64,000 bases of DNA. Origin: Quillaja saponaria (Eukaryota; Streptophyta; Magnoliopsida; Fabales; Quillajaceae). This document shows positions 23,564 through 34,968 of the stretch, one piece after another. Where the stretch lies: contig CM055614.1 of the NCBI GenBank assembly GCA_029379385.1, positions 17,465,994 through 17,529,993 on the forward strand, read 5' to 3'. Within the stretch, counting starts at the first letter, position 1. Every line of letters begins with the position of its first letter. The notes beneath the pieces were generated by a model that was not told the origin of the DNA, did not search any database, and saw only the letters and a list, made by a program, of their open reading frames with translations. The position numbers were made by a program, and so were the translations under genes.

Positions 23564-23849
23564 TGTCAAATATTCAAATTACTTGGTTTTTGTTGTGATA
23601 TACTTTGATTGTTGTAGATAAGCTTGGGTCAGTTTTATGATTGTAACTCACCATTTCTTTAGGATATACTTGATTGTAAAGATAGACTAATAAGATATAG
23701 ATGTATGTAGAGATAGTATGATATACTTGTATGTAGAGATAGGGATAGAGTAGTAGGATATACACAGATGTAACTACAGAAGCTAAGCTATATAAGAGCA
23801 ATGAAACCTCGAAAGAGGAAGAGTTTTTGAGTACTCATTTGATTTGGCA
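23564..23849 (+). repeat. 5' LTR of the copia element
   Basis: 286 bp, TG...CA. It contains a ctatataagagcaatgaaac TATA-like segment near 23789 that would promote transcription of the element. It is longer than the 3' LTR because of a segment around 23750-23780 that the 3' copy has lost. Confidence 0.9.
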
Positions 23850-23862
23850 TGGTATCAAAGCC
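23850..23862 (+). other. primer-binding site, initiator tRNA-Met type
   Basis: tggtatcaaagcc directly after the 5' LTR; the usual plant form is TGGTATCAGAGCC, so one G has become A. Confidence 0.85.
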
Positions 23863-24084
23863 AGTCTAAATTTTGCCTTCTTATTCTTAGTGATTTTTTT
23901 CTTGCTTATTTTGGTATATTTTTGGCTCGTGATTTATCAACCTTGTTTTATGTTTCTCTACTTTGGAGGTCTTGTTATTCGTGGTTTCGTATTCAATATC
24001 TTGGTTAAGCTTTCTCATTTTTGGTTGTTCTAGTTTGTTATTTCTTAGTTTCACGGGTTTTTTTTTTTTTTGCCGTTAATTACC

Positions 24085-24900
24085 ATGTTTGGGGTGAAAA
24101 GTACTGCACTTTCTGTTTCTCTTGATGGAAAAATTATTTTCTCTGGGCACTTCATCTTCATTGCTTTATTCAAGGTCATGAGCTACAGGGTTATATAGAT
24201 CAATCTGAAAAGAAGCCCACTGATTCTTCTCCAGCTGCTGAAATCAACAACTGGAACAAAAACAATGCGAAAGTTATAAGTTGGATTATGTGTTCTGTTG
24301 CTCCGCACATCGGTGTGAATCTCTGAGCTTATGACACTGCTGCTGATATGTGGAGATATTTAAGCGAACTATATCTTGCTCAGAATGATACACACAAATT
24401 TAGATCAATGAATGTTTTCAAGGCAACAAAAGTATTCAAGAATATTTCTCTAGGTTTATGAGTCTTTGGCTGGAGTATAACTCTATTGTTTATGCACAGG
24501 TGTTGGCTGTTTCTCTTCCTGTTGTTCGAGAACTCCAGGAAACAAATATGAGGGATCAATTTTTGATGAAACTCAAAAGTGAATACGATCTAATCTCATG
24601 ATTCGTGGCCCCTCTCTATCTCTTGATGACTGTGTTCTAAGCTGCGTCTTGAAGAGCAAAGTATTCTCAAGTTCTTCTCGATCAACTTCATCCTCTAACA
24701 ACAACAGAGGTTGCATTTGCTGCCAAAACAAATTCTTATCCTCGTAATCATAGTGACTCCCAGTGCTATTCATGCAAAGAATATGGTTATATTGCTCGGG
24801 ACTGCAAGAAAAATTCTACAATTATTGTAAGAAGGAAGGATATATTATTACTTAGTGTCAACGTCAATTACAAACTCAGAATCGTCCAAAAGCTTATCAA
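24085..24900 (+). pseudogene. copia gag (UBN2-type) with zinc knuckle, frameshifted
   Basis: From the ATG at 24085 the frame reads MFGVKSTALSVSLDGK, then needs a +1 shift to give NYFLWALH, a typical copia gag start. It continues ELQGYIDQSEKKPTDSSPAA and later AADMWRYLSELYLAQ after a TGA stop. Near 24764, QCYSCKEYGYIARDCKK is the CCHC knuckle with its His replaced by Tyr. Gag would package element RNA. At least one frameshift and one stop disable it. Confidence 0.75.
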
Positions 24901-25035
24901 GCTACTGCCATAATTCAGTTTCTACCGGGGATTCTTCATCTTCTTCTTTTCTGTTGCTCCAACATCTACTTCTACAACCATAACTCCCGAATCTCTTCAA
25001 CTAATGATTATCCAAGCTTTATCTTCTATGGACGT

Positions 25036-26201
25036 TTCAGGCAATCGTTCTCCCAATTCTAGTGTCTGGTATATTGATTCAGGAGCCTGTTGGAATTGTA
25101 ATTTGAAATTTATATTTTAGTATTTCTAACTCCTAGGATAATAAATAAAATCATTAGTGATTTGAATTAGTGGTTAATTGTGTGGTAGTGGTAAGTTATG
25201 GGATTGTAATGAATTGTGTATTAGTGAGAGTTTCATTGCTAGTAATGGGTTTTTAAACCTTATTAGTTGTGAGTTATTAGGTAGTAGAGAGTTACAAGTT
25301 AGTGAGTTAGAGTTACTAGTATATATATATATATATATGTTATATTGAGTCTTGTAATATTTGGGTCTACCTAAGTGGCATCACCACTTGTAGTGTAAGG
25401 TTATCCATGAAAAGAGACTCATTGTTGGAGCATGAAGAAAACACATGATGCACAACCTATGATGAAGTGTAATACTTATGAGTAAAATGAGTGATGATGA
25501 TTGGATGTGGTATGAAGGCTCATGTGAGAGAAAAGAAAATGATGAGACTAATGTTTTTGAGGTGGAAAAGAATATCGTTGTGTGAAAAGAAAAAAAAATT
25601 GTTATGAAAAGAAGAGCCTAGCTCAAGAGAGGGGAAAATTTTGTTTGAAAGATGGACATAATTGAAGAAGTTGTTAAAAGTCATTTGGTGAAATTGTTGT
25701 GGATTTGTGAAGGAAAACAACTGATGAAGTTAGCCGATGTTGCTAAACGAGGGCCTTGATGTTGCTATTGCAAAGTTAGTTAATGATGAAGATCAAGAAA
25801 CTGAATTAGTTAGTTGCATAGTTGTTTGAGAAAGGAAGAAAAAAAAAATTACAAATTTGCTTACTGAAATCAAGAGTCAATTAGTGAGCAATTTTGAAGA
25901 CAATTCACGTGATCAACATGTTATAGACACTCCACACAAGAATCAAACAAGAAAATTTCAAATTAAGGGAGAGTGTTGGAATTGTTATTTGAAATTGATG
26001 TTTTAGTATTTCTAACTCTTAGAATAATAAATAAAATAATTAGTGATTTAAATTAGTAGTTAATTGTGTGTTAGTGGTAAGTGGGATTGTAATGAATTGT
26101 GTATTAGTGGGAGTTTCATTGCTAGTAATGGGTTTTTAAACCTTATTAGTAGTGAGTTATTAGGAAGTAGAGAGTTACAAGTTAGTGAGGTAGAATTACT
26201 A

Positions 26202-26236
<35 letters not shown>

Positions 26237-26760
26237 ATATTGAGTCTTGTAATATTTGGGTCTACCCCAAGTGGCATCACCATTTGCATTGGTTATGAAA
26301 TGTGTTATTCTTTTACAATATTATCTTTTCATCTCTAAATGTCTAAATGTGTGTTTAAGTATATAAGCTCCCATCACATTCTAACAAAGTAGTAATATTT
26401 GCTAATTACACATTCCAACAAAGAGGTATTAGAGCCCACTACATTTCCAATAGAGCCTCCAATGATATGACAGCTACTCTTGGTAACCTTAGTTCTTATT
26501 CTCCTTATTTAGGACCTATCAAAATTCATACCGCTGATAATATTAAACTTCCTATCACTTCTATTGGTACTGTTCACCTGATTCCATGCTTTTTCTTAGA
26601 TGTTTTTTTTATTCCACGTCTTTCTACAAATTTACTTTCTGTTGGCCAAATTGTTGATAGTAATTGCAATATCTTTTTTTTTTTTTTTTTCCCCCTCTGG
26701 TTGTCTTATTTAGGACCGAGCAACAGGGGAGGTGATCGGGAAGACTCCTAAATATGGTTA
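25036..26760 (+). pseudogene. copia protease, split by a nested LTR element
   Basis: Left part VWYIDSGA ends at 25087; right part SNDMTATLGNLSSYSPYLGP starts at 26458. Joined across the insertion they give the protease active site DSGAS and its usual sequel, ending LLSVGQIVDSNCN. A T-tract at about 26671 then shifts the frame before DRATGEVIGKTP. The enzyme would cleave the Gag-Pol polyprotein. The insertion alone inactivates it. Confidence 0.85.
25088..26452 (+). mobile_element. nested non-autonomous LTR element, TSD GAGCC
   Basis: GAGCC lies on both sides (25083-25087 and 26453-26457). The right repeat (25974-26452) starts TGTTGGAATTG, and the left repeat starts the same way but is cut short near 25391, where internal sequence begins. 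A purine tract (aattaagggagag) precedes the right repeat. The internal 580 bp shows no pol. The right LTR contains a primer-site-like ggtattagagccc before its end, and the last bases are TA rather than CA. Both repeats carry (TA)n tracts. Confidence 0.75.
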
Positions 26761-26849
26761 AGTTTTTCCTATCCATTTGAAGAACACACCTATCTCCATT
26801 CACTAGTCATTCGACACCTAGTTCTACTGCTTTTTCTGTTTCTCAGAAG

Positions 26850-27480
26850 TCTGATTTATGGATGCTTTGGCACCATAGATTTGGACAATCTTTAATTCTG
26901 GTTTACTTCCAAATAAAGTTTTCATTTCTCTTAAAGAAAACTTTGTTGCTTGTAATAGTTGTTGCATGGCTTGAGAGTAAAATTCTTCCTTTTCCAGTTA
27001 GCGCTCATGTATCTACAAAATGTTTTTAGTTTATTCATTCTGATGTTTAGGGTCCAGCACCTATACCATCTTCATCTAGATATAGGTATTTTGTCACATT
27101 TATAGATGATTTAAGCAAGTTTACTTGGGTTTATTTGTTGAAACATAAATCGGAAGTAGCTAAAATTTTTAAATATTTTCTAGCCATGATTGAAACTCAA
27201 TTTAACTCTCATATCTAGGGAAAATATATGTCAAGAGGAATTCAAGATTTTTATTTAGACAAGGGAATTATTTCTCAAAGATCTTGTCTTGATACCCCTC
27301 AACAAAAACATTGACATATTCTTGATATTGTTCGTGCTCTCCTTCTAGCATCCTCTGTTTCAATTTTCGATTAGGATGAAGTTGTTCGAACTGTTGTTTC
27401 TTTAATCAATAAACAAATTTCAAGCACAATCAAGAATGACAGTCCAAATTTTCGTTTATTTCAAAAAAAAAAAAAAAAAA
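26850..27480 (+). pseudogene. copia pre-integrase and integrase core remnants
   Basis: LWMLWHHRFGQS near 26858 matches the GAG-pre-integrase LWHRRLGH-type motif. FVTFIDDLSKFTWVYLLKHK at about 27092 is the start of the integrase catalytic core, holding its first Asp region. Stops and frame changes separate the pieces; an A-tract lies at about 27462-27481. Integrase would insert the DNA copy into the host chromosome. Confidence 0.75.
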
Positions 27481-27482
27481 AT

Positions 27483-28060
27483 AAACTAGATTATAGTCTC
27501 TTGCATACATTTGGTTGTGTTTGCTTTATCCATTTCCCTTCTTGTGAGAGTTCTAAATTGACAGCGCAATCTAACCGTTGTGTTTTTCTTGGATATGCTT
27601 ATGGTCAAAAGGGTTTTCGTTGTAATGATCCCCTTGTGAAAAGAATTCACATCTCTCGAAATGTGGTATTTTTGGAAATTTTATTTTATTATCCACAATC
27701 TGATTTACTTGTGTTGTTTCCAAATCAATTCTACCTTTATTTACTTATTCTCCATAATCATCTTCTCCAATCTGTTTCAAACCGTGTGTTCTACAAGCGA
27801 AAAGACAAGGCCTACTCAGGAAGCCATTTTGCCTTCTTCTGTTTTGATGGTTCCACCGTCCCATGAGGTACCAATATCCACTTGTGTTCCTCCCCTTTGT
27901 TGGTCTTCTTGGATCACACGACCTCCTGCTCGTTACATGTCTTATTCTTCTTTCTTTACATCTTTGTCTTATACTCCTACTTCTTATAAACAGGCTATAG
28001 AACAAGCATGTTGGCAACATGCTATGAAAGAAGAGTTGAATGCCTTAGTTGAAAATGATA
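27483..28060 (+). pseudogene. copia integrase C-terminal and linker region
   Basis: Frame 27501-27866 contains HTFGCVCFIHFPSCESSKL and RCVFLGYAYGQKGFRCND, the conserved copia segment after the integrase core (usually HVFGCVCFVH...CVFLGY...KGYRCYDP). The following frame ends EQACWQHAMKEELNALVEND, which leads into the reverse transcriptase. The two lie in different frames. Confidence 0.8.
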
Positions 28061-28716
28061 TATGAGATCTTGTTCAGTGTCCCCTAGGTGTGAAACTAAT
28101 TGGTCGTAAATAGGTATACAGAGTGAAGTTGAAACCTGATGGCTCTTAGGACAAATACAAGGCTCGTCTTGTTTCGTTTCTTTAGCCAACAAACAAGAAT
28201 ATGAAATTGACTACCTTGAGACATTTGTTCTCGTTGCGAAAATGACTAGTGTTCGTCTTATGATTGCTCTTGCTAGTTCAAAATTTTGGCCTATTTATCA
28301 AATGGATGTGAAGAATGCATTTCTTCACGGCTGATCTGCATGAGTTAGTTTACATGAAACCTCCACCTGGATTACAAGACATTTCTTTTATAGATGTTTG
28401 CCTCCTCAAGCGCTCTCTTTTTGGACTTAAACAAGCCCCTCAAGAATGGTTTACAAAATTTTGTGGGACTATTTTGAACTATGATTTCAAGCAAAGTCAA
28501 TATGATCATTCTTTATTTTTGAGACATAGTTGCCATGATATTGCTATTATTCTTGTCTATATTGATAACATTTCAATTACAGGTAGTGATACTGTTGGAA
28601 TAAGTCAATTACAAATTGCTTTGAAACAATCTTTTCAAATGAAAGATCTTGGGCAACTTCAATATTTTCTTGGTTTAGAGGTTCATCAATCTGCTAAAGG
28701 TATTTTTCTCAATTAG
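28060..28716 (+). pseudogene. copia reverse transcriptase, defective
   Basis: After broken sequence (GSKDKYKARLV-like at about 28140 and QMDVKNAFLHG at about 28300) a 133-codon frame runs LHELVYMKPPPGLQD, LKRSLFGLKQAPQEW, ILVYIDNISITGSD and LGQLQYFLGLEV. These are the standard copia RT blocks. The catalytic YVDD box is YIDN, so the second catalytic Asp is lost. The enzyme would copy element RNA into DNA. A TAG ends the frame at 28716. Confidence 0.9.
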
Positions 28717-28734
28717 TATAAATATCTTCATGAG

Positions 28735-29340
28735 TTGGTTGCTTTGGCTGGTATTCAGAACTCTGATCATGCCAATACTTCTATGGATGCTAATTTGAAA
28801 CTTCAAATAGATACTGGGGAGTTGCTTACTGATCCTACTCTTTATCGGAGAATAGTTGGCAACTTGATCTATCTCACTCTCACACGGCCAGATATTTCAT
28901 ATGTAATTAATTTAGTCAGTCAATTCCTGAAATCTCCTAAACATCTTCATTTTGCTGCTGTTAAACGAATTATCTGCTATCTCAATGGCATGCCTGAACG
29001 TGGACTTTTCTTTTCAAATTTTTTTTTTACTAAACTTGAATGCTTATGCTGATGCAGATTAGGCCGGTTGCCCAGATACTCGTCGGTCTACAATTGGTTG
29101 GTGTGTGTTGTTAGGTAATTTTCTCATCTTTTGGAGATTTAAGAAACAAGATCGTGTTTCAAAGTCTTTTACGAAAGCAGAATATCGGGCCATGTCTGCA
29201 GCATGTTCAGAAGTTAGTTGGCTCCCATCTTCTTAAGAGAACTTGGTTCTTCTCAACAGAAATCTACTCCTATTCATGCTGATAATATGAGTGCTATTTA
29301 TATCACTGAGAATCCAGTGTTCCATGAACGTACTGAAGGT
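28735..29340 (+). pseudogene. copia RT thumb/RNase H region
   Basis: The first frame gives TLYRRIVGNLIYLTLTRPDI and INLVSQFLKSPKHLHFAAVK, typical of the copia RT tail. After a frameshift in a T-tract near 29023 it continues NAYADAD, CPDTRRSTIGWCVLLGN and FTKAEYRAMSAACSEV, the RNase H signature. Stops interrupt it. It precedes the purine tract and the 3' LTR. Confidence 0.85.
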
Positions 29341-29514
29341 GGCCTGCCACTATATTCGAGAGGCTTATGATAAAAATATTATCTCTTTACCTTATGTGCC
29401 TTCCAAATCTTCAAGTGGCTGATATTTTTACTAAAGCTCTTCTTGGGGCTCATCATCAATTTCTTGGTGACAAATTATTGCTAATGAATTCATCAGCATC
29501 AATTTGAAGGGGGA

Positions 29515-29778
29515 TGTCAAATATTCAAATTAGTTGATTTTTGTTGTGATATACTTTGATTGTTGTAGATAAGCTTGGGTCAGTTTTATGATTGTAACTT
29601 ATCATTTCTTTAGGATATACTTGATGTAAAGATAGACTAGTAGGATATACATGTATGTGGAGATAGTATGATATGCTTGTATGTAGAGATAGTGATGACT
29701 TACTAAAACTAAGCTATATAAGAGCAATGAAACCTTAGAAAAGGAAAAGGAGTTTTTGAGCACTCATTTGATTTGTCA
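29515..29778 (+). repeat. 3' LTR of the copia element
   Basis: 264 bp, begins directly after the gaaggggga polypurine tract and ends gatttgtca, followed by the TAAAT duplication. Confidence 0.9.
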
Positions 29779-29783
29779 TAAAT

Positions 29784-29836
29784 AATGTATGCACATTATT
29801 GTCTGTATTATTTGAATTAAATAATGTGCATACATT
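29784..29836. repeat. inverted repeat at the copia target site
   Basis: AATGTATGCACATTATT (29784-29800) and its exact reverse complement (29820-29836) are separated by 19 nt. The stem starts immediately after the copia TSD. Upstream of the copia element the target begins ggcctgtttggattaaa, a wording common at MITE ends, so the copia element may have landed in a small DNA transposon. Confidence 0.7.
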
Positions 29837-31090
29837 GTTGACTTTATTATTTGGATACATTATACAAAAAACATATAGTATACAGAAACAAGATTATAAG
29901 TTTGGACAAGCCAGTTTTTAGGTCAAGCTAGTTTGGACAAGCAAGAAAGCATACAACATACTATTTGGACAAGTCAATTTTCAGTTCAAGATTACAAGTT
30001 TCTATGAACTTAATTTATGCACTTTTATGTCATGTTTGGTCCTCAAAACAACAACTCAAAGCATATAGTACATAGAAACATACACAAATTAATCGTAAAC
30101 CATTTTTTATTGAAATCCCAACTGCTAAAATATATAGTAGTGAATTACATAAATCATGAACCTTTGTACCATATAGACAAACCTAACCTAAAACACTAAC
30201 ATACATTACATAAAATAGACACCTAACTATTTAGAAGAACAAACTAAATTCATGCACATAGAGCCAAAAAAACTACATAATATGGTCATTCTCTTCCACC
30301 ATTCAACCTTGCCTTCTAATATAAAAATGATCTTCTCCTACTATCTTACAAGGTATGATCTCCCATGCTTAGAAATTTCTTCATCCTTCCAAGTACAAAA
30401 ACTACAATAAAACCCACTCTGAAAATACATAAATTATGTTAGTCTATTTTCAAATTTAGATAACCTTAGCAAAAGTCAAAAGACCAATAATTACCAACAA
30501 ACTTACCTCCAAATTTGGACAAGCCCAGAATCTTCTACCTGCATTGTGGTCCCAAGCTGTGTACAAGCACTGCAAGTTCTAGACAATCATAGAATTTGAC
30601 AGACTCGTCTACCTGTGAACTGCTAGCACTCGAATGGTTAAAGATCCTCCCATCTCCCTTCTCGAAATTGGTCCTTACCCTACAATATACTTTTGTGCTT
30701 TGAAGCCTAATATTGGCAAACACAAGGAACAGGAAGAAGATGATGGCAAGCATCAAATAAAGAAAAGAAAAACGATGTAGTTTCTCTTCCTATTAGTAAA
30801 ACTACGTCGTTTTGTGCTATGAAAGTGAGCCCAAGGAAAAAAATTGGCCACAAGTGACACACGTATGCGTTCAGCATGGTGTTTGTTAGGGCACATCGGT
30901 TCTATCAGTGAGACAAGATGGCAAGTTACGACAGAGACCCAATTGGTGCAAAATTTTAATTATGGGGGCCCAATTGATCCAAAGTGAATGATAAGGACCA
31001 AAGTGAAATTAGACTCAAACTATAAGGACCAAATGTATAATTTAGTCCTAGATATTATTACATGAAATAATACAAATAAAGTGTTATTAC
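29837..31090 (-). other. non-coding sequence with a possible GRF-zinc-finger fragment
   Basis: A minus-strand frame (30535-30756) reads FYDCLELAVLVHSLGPQCR and, after a stop, KILGLSKFGGKF; farther on the same strand, SGFYCSFCTWKDEEISKHGR. This loosely follows the GRF zinc-finger pattern (CxCG..AVL.TS..NPGRRF.GCPK) common in plant transposon-associated proteins, but key Cys residues are missing. The 30900-31060 part, with its aaggaccaaatgtata wording, resembles transposon tails. Confidence 0.3.
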
Positions 31091-31243
31091 AACTAATCAT
31101 TGTTTGACTCTTGGAAACTAATACTAACATCAAGTGCACAAAAAATCCCAAGACGTGAAAGCCACAAGATGTTTAAATAGATAGAAAAGTACAGATGAAC
31201 TGCTGACGGTACAAAATGAAATTTCTTGACCATAGAACGTCTA

Positions 31244-33045
31244 TTAAATTTCTTCATCCCAAAGCTCCTCAATAGACTTGTAGGGGCCTTCGTCATACAC
31301 AAATTCTTCACCCCGAAATCCTTTGCGTTGTGGAATCTGACTTATCTTTTTGGAATCTTCTTGGCTTAACTTCCAATCAAATATTTCCTTGTTTTCCTTC
31401 ATCCTTTCTTTACTGAAACTCTTCACAAGCACACTGACTCCTTGTTCAAACACCCATCGCAAACATACCTTCACAAATTGCATCAGCTTAATTTTCTTAA
31501 AATAGCGAAAATAATCAATATAATTAAATGGACATTAATGTTCCCTGTTATACTTTTTATCTTTACTTCTCAAATTATAAGACAAGAGTATATACTACAA
31601 ACACACTACTATTTTCTCAAAGAACAAACAATTCATGTAAACTTGGCAATAATTCACAGAAATTAATCATTTTATGATGAGGTAGTGTGAGAAAGTAATG
31701 TCTGTATATGCAACATTATTCTTAGACTGAAGTGTATGCATTGATATCAAAAGAAAGAACGGAATTAATTTTGAAAATAATTGAGCATTTTAGCAAAAAG
31801 TACATTTAATATTTTCATTTATTTAACTAATTTCATTGAGGATAATTGAATAACAATAATCTAGATTTATTACGATAAACATAGTACTAGTGACACAAGA
31901 TATTATCTCAATAAGTCAAATTATTGTCACTAAGTTCTAATTGAAAGGTCACTTCACAAGAAGTAAAAACTAATTCTTGCCTTCATTCTAGTGTCTTCAT
32001 TATCTCATTCTCTTAATTCGTTGCCGTGTAGAAAAAGATGTGTGTTCCAGACCACATACACCTTATCTTGCTTGTATTGTCATTGAAAAACAATAATAAG
32101 AAGATAATAATTTATTTTATACCTGCGCAACAGATTTGCCATTTGCATCTGCAATTTCTTTCAGAGCATCACAGTACATTACCCAATTAGTCCCCCATAA
32201 TGTTCCTTTGGCTCCCAGTGGAGAATAGGCAGTGACATGAATACCCTTTTCCTCACAATACGTCCGGAGCTGCCTTTGTTGCCACAATGGATTCATCTCC
32301 ACCTTCCAAAAATCAACCAAGCGGAATAATTATTAATAATTATTATCACAATTGGAAAAATAAATATTAGCACAAAATGAAATTAAAGTGGCAAACTTGG
32401 TTGACAGCTGGGGAAATTGTTGCCGTAGCAAGCAAAGCTTCGAGCTTCTTGCATGAGAAATTGCTTACTCCTATGGATTTCGCAAGCCCAAGCTTTTGAC
32501 ATTCTTCCATTGCTTCCCACACAGATTTGTAGTTAATGGGGACTATGTCTTCCTTCTTAACAGGTAGTTCATATTCTCCTGGCTTCACACTAACTGGCCA
32601 ATGAATAAGGTAAAGATCAATGTATTCCAACTTCAGATTCCTGTAAAAATCAATTTCCAGGTCTTGGAAATTATTGTTATTTAATAAAACATAATAGATA
32701 AATAGATAAATAAATAAAGTAAAACATATACTTGAGTGTGTTTTGAAGTGCAGGGAGAACATGAGCATGGTGTGCATCACTGCACCAAAGCTTAGAGGTT
32801 ATAAAAAGTTCATCTCTTGATTTGATTAGGCCTAGGCTTAAGGCATCATCTATGGCCTCCCCAAGAAGCAGTTCTGTCTGGTAAAGAGATGCGGTGTCGA
32901 AATGTCGGTATCCCAGTTTAATTGCTTCCAGAATGGATTCTCTAATGGTTGTAGATGAAGCACCGAATGGATACTCAGCTGTTCCATATCCCAAGAGTGG
33001 GATTTCAGATGAACCAAGAGGGGCTTTAGGAATGCTCATACTCAT
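31244..33045 (-). CDS. NADPH-dependent aldo-keto reductase (AKR4 family), four exons
   Basis: Exons 33045-32732, 32640-32397, 32302-32123 and 31468-31244, all with GT-AG introns, join to a 320-residue protein, normal for AKR4. The catalytic tetrad is present: Asp50 and Tyr55 in HFDTASLYQ, Lys85 in FITSKLW, His118 in [27 protein letters not shown] and [10 protein letters not shown] (NADPH-binding region) are also conserved. The family reduces ketones or aldehydes with NADPH in the cytosol; nearest remembered relatives are codeinone reductase, methylecgonone reductase and chalcone reductase-like enzymes, so substrate is unknown. The ATG at 33045 is followed by a second at codon 3; either could be used. 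No break was seen. A partial copy lies at 21641-23478. Confidence 0.93.
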
Positions 33046-33528
33046 CTTCTGTCTCTTCTACTCTCTGCTGTAGTTCTAATTAAACTGTGAATCTTTATTA
33101 TGTCAACTCATCTCTTGGTTAGATATTTTTAGTCCCCGTTTGATCCATTTGACATAGTTTAGTGGTTAAGATTTGGAAGTAGAGAAAATTAACATGGGAT
33201 TTGCTTTTCCCTATTTAGAAACGAAAACAAAATAAAATAAAAGAGACGACAATTTTTGAAGAGTTAGGGCCCAAAAAATGGATTTGGATCCTCTAGAATT
33301 CCATACGGATAGAATTCAGAATTTTATAGGTTAGGATTAGGGTTAGGGTTAGTATTAGTGTTAGGTTTAAGGTTATAATTTAGAATTAAAATATGGTATA
33401 TTTTAATAAAATGTTCAATTTAGTAATTAAATAATAAAAAATTAAATTATTTGGATAGCTAAGATTTAAAAAAATAATATGAATGGAAAATATTAGAAGA
33501 ATTCTAGATATTCTAGAGAAGTCGGATC
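33046..33528. other. upstream region of the reductase gene
   Basis: AT-rich 5' flank, presumably including promoter and 5' UTR, without a confident TATA box. A short telomere-like run (ggattagggttagggttag) lies at 33332-33354. Confidence 0.4.
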
Positions 33529-33833
33529 CCCAAAAAACCAATTACTTCATAAATGGTTCAAAAAATGAGGAAAGATTTTGTTGTAAATTATTGAAGGGTC
33601 TTTCTAACGAGTACCCTAAGGATATTTGATAGGATATAATAAATATAATCTTTAAAATTTAAAGCATTCTGAAAGTAGTAATTATTACATAACACTGAAA
33701 TCATGACCAACCGTTACAATAAATTATACAAAATTTTTATATTTATCATATTAACAGATACCCTAAGAACACTCGTTAGAAAATTTTCTTATTTAATTAT
33801 CTTGAGTTAACCCATGGAATTGCATTTGATATT
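33529..33833 (+). repeat. 305-bp direct repeat, left copy, containing a MITE
   Basis: Closely matches 44679-44984 in the same orientation over the full length. Inside, 33601-33783 has inverted ends TTTCTAACGAGTACCCTAAG and (from the right) TTTCTAACGAGTGTTCTTAG, a 183-bp MITE. The two copies bracket the gypsy element. Confidence 0.8.
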
Positions 33834-34968
33834 CAAAAAAGCTCATAGAGGCATGACTGGTCAGATGATTGGATAACCAAACCTTCGTTACGCTGACTTC
33901 TTTCGTTACCCTGACTTCAAAACAAAGTAACAAACACAACTCTTGACTCAAATAAATAATAAAAGTAACTTTTATAAAATAAAACTTCATTGTAAAAGTT
34001 TGTTTACTGAAACAAATAACAATTTATTGAAAATTTCGGTAGAGGTTCCCTGTAATATGAAACATGCCTTACAATACAAACACATATGCTCCTGATTTCA
34101 CACAACAACACAAAGACAACAAGGAGCTCCACTCTATCCATATTATAAACAAGACGAATAACTAGACTATTATATCATACAAAATTAGACATCTCACAAT
34201 TCTAGTGTGACTGCAAACTTTCATTCTTGACTTCAAGTCTAAGATCTTGGAAAATACTTTGCCGTACTCTGTCGGTAGGTCGCGAGCTAGGCAACGCCAT
34301 ATATTGAACTCTTATTACTAAAAAAAATCCACACAAAAAAGGATGAGTCCTACAGACTTCATGAGTGAAAAATCGTACCCAAATGATACTAGCATCACTC
34401 AAAGCAAATATTTCATCTTTAATCTCAAGTAATAATTTTCATGTTTTAATTCAATACTATAAGCACATATGTGTAATTCTCATAAAGTCATGATTCACAT
34501 GTTTTATCACATACATAACTTAATTCAAATATCTAAAATTCATAATCTTAAACAAAGAAATCAAAACATACAAAGCAGGCAAAGGGCCAACTGAATAACT
34601 CAGCCTTTGCACACCACCTCCTATCAGGCAATTTTGTGCCTGCATATTAAATAGAATCACTGAATCCCTTCTTCAAATCCACCTACTGGGGCTGAGCACT
34701 CAATTCTTTTAAAACACTTATCAGAATTAGAAAATCTTAAAATGTCCTAGGTACACTTGGATTTCAATTTCGAAAATAAATCATTCTGGAAAACAATTTA
34801 CTTATTGGCCCTTATTAACCACAAACAATTTCAAACATCAAACACAATTCACACAATTCAATCATAGCAATACAATTCTTATTCACCTCTAAATAACATA
34901 TATATCGAACAATCAAATACACTAATCTAGCAACCAAAGGGTAACAATTAACCACTCAGAGTAATCAA
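33834..34968 (-). repeat. gypsy LTR fragment, subfamily X
   Basis: Starts with gaggcatgactggtcag, resembling the terminal gaaggtatgactggccag of the LTR at 40343. It then diverges from that LTR but matches the reverse complement of 56990-57405 (gctgagcac and atcaggcaattttgtgcc words near 34624 and 34690; ctagcaaccaaagggtaac near 34927). It ends where the next LTR piece begins. Non-coding. Confidence 0.6.

Larger units (their letters stand above)
23564..29778 (+). mobile_element. Ty1-copia retrotransposon, both LTRs, TSD TAAAT
   Basis: The 5' LTR (23564-23849) and 3' LTR (29515-29778) start TGTCAAATATTCAAATTA and end GGCA or GTCA. TAAAT flanks the element (23559-23563 and 29779-29783). A methionine-initiator-type primer site follows the 5' LTR and a purine tract (gaaggggga) precedes the 3' LTR. 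Gag, protease, integrase, reverse transcriptase and RNase H follow in copia order but are broken by stops and frameshifts. By eye the LTRs differ at roughly 15-20 positions plus indels, so the insertion is not recent. A second LTR element sits in the protease. Confidence 0.9.
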
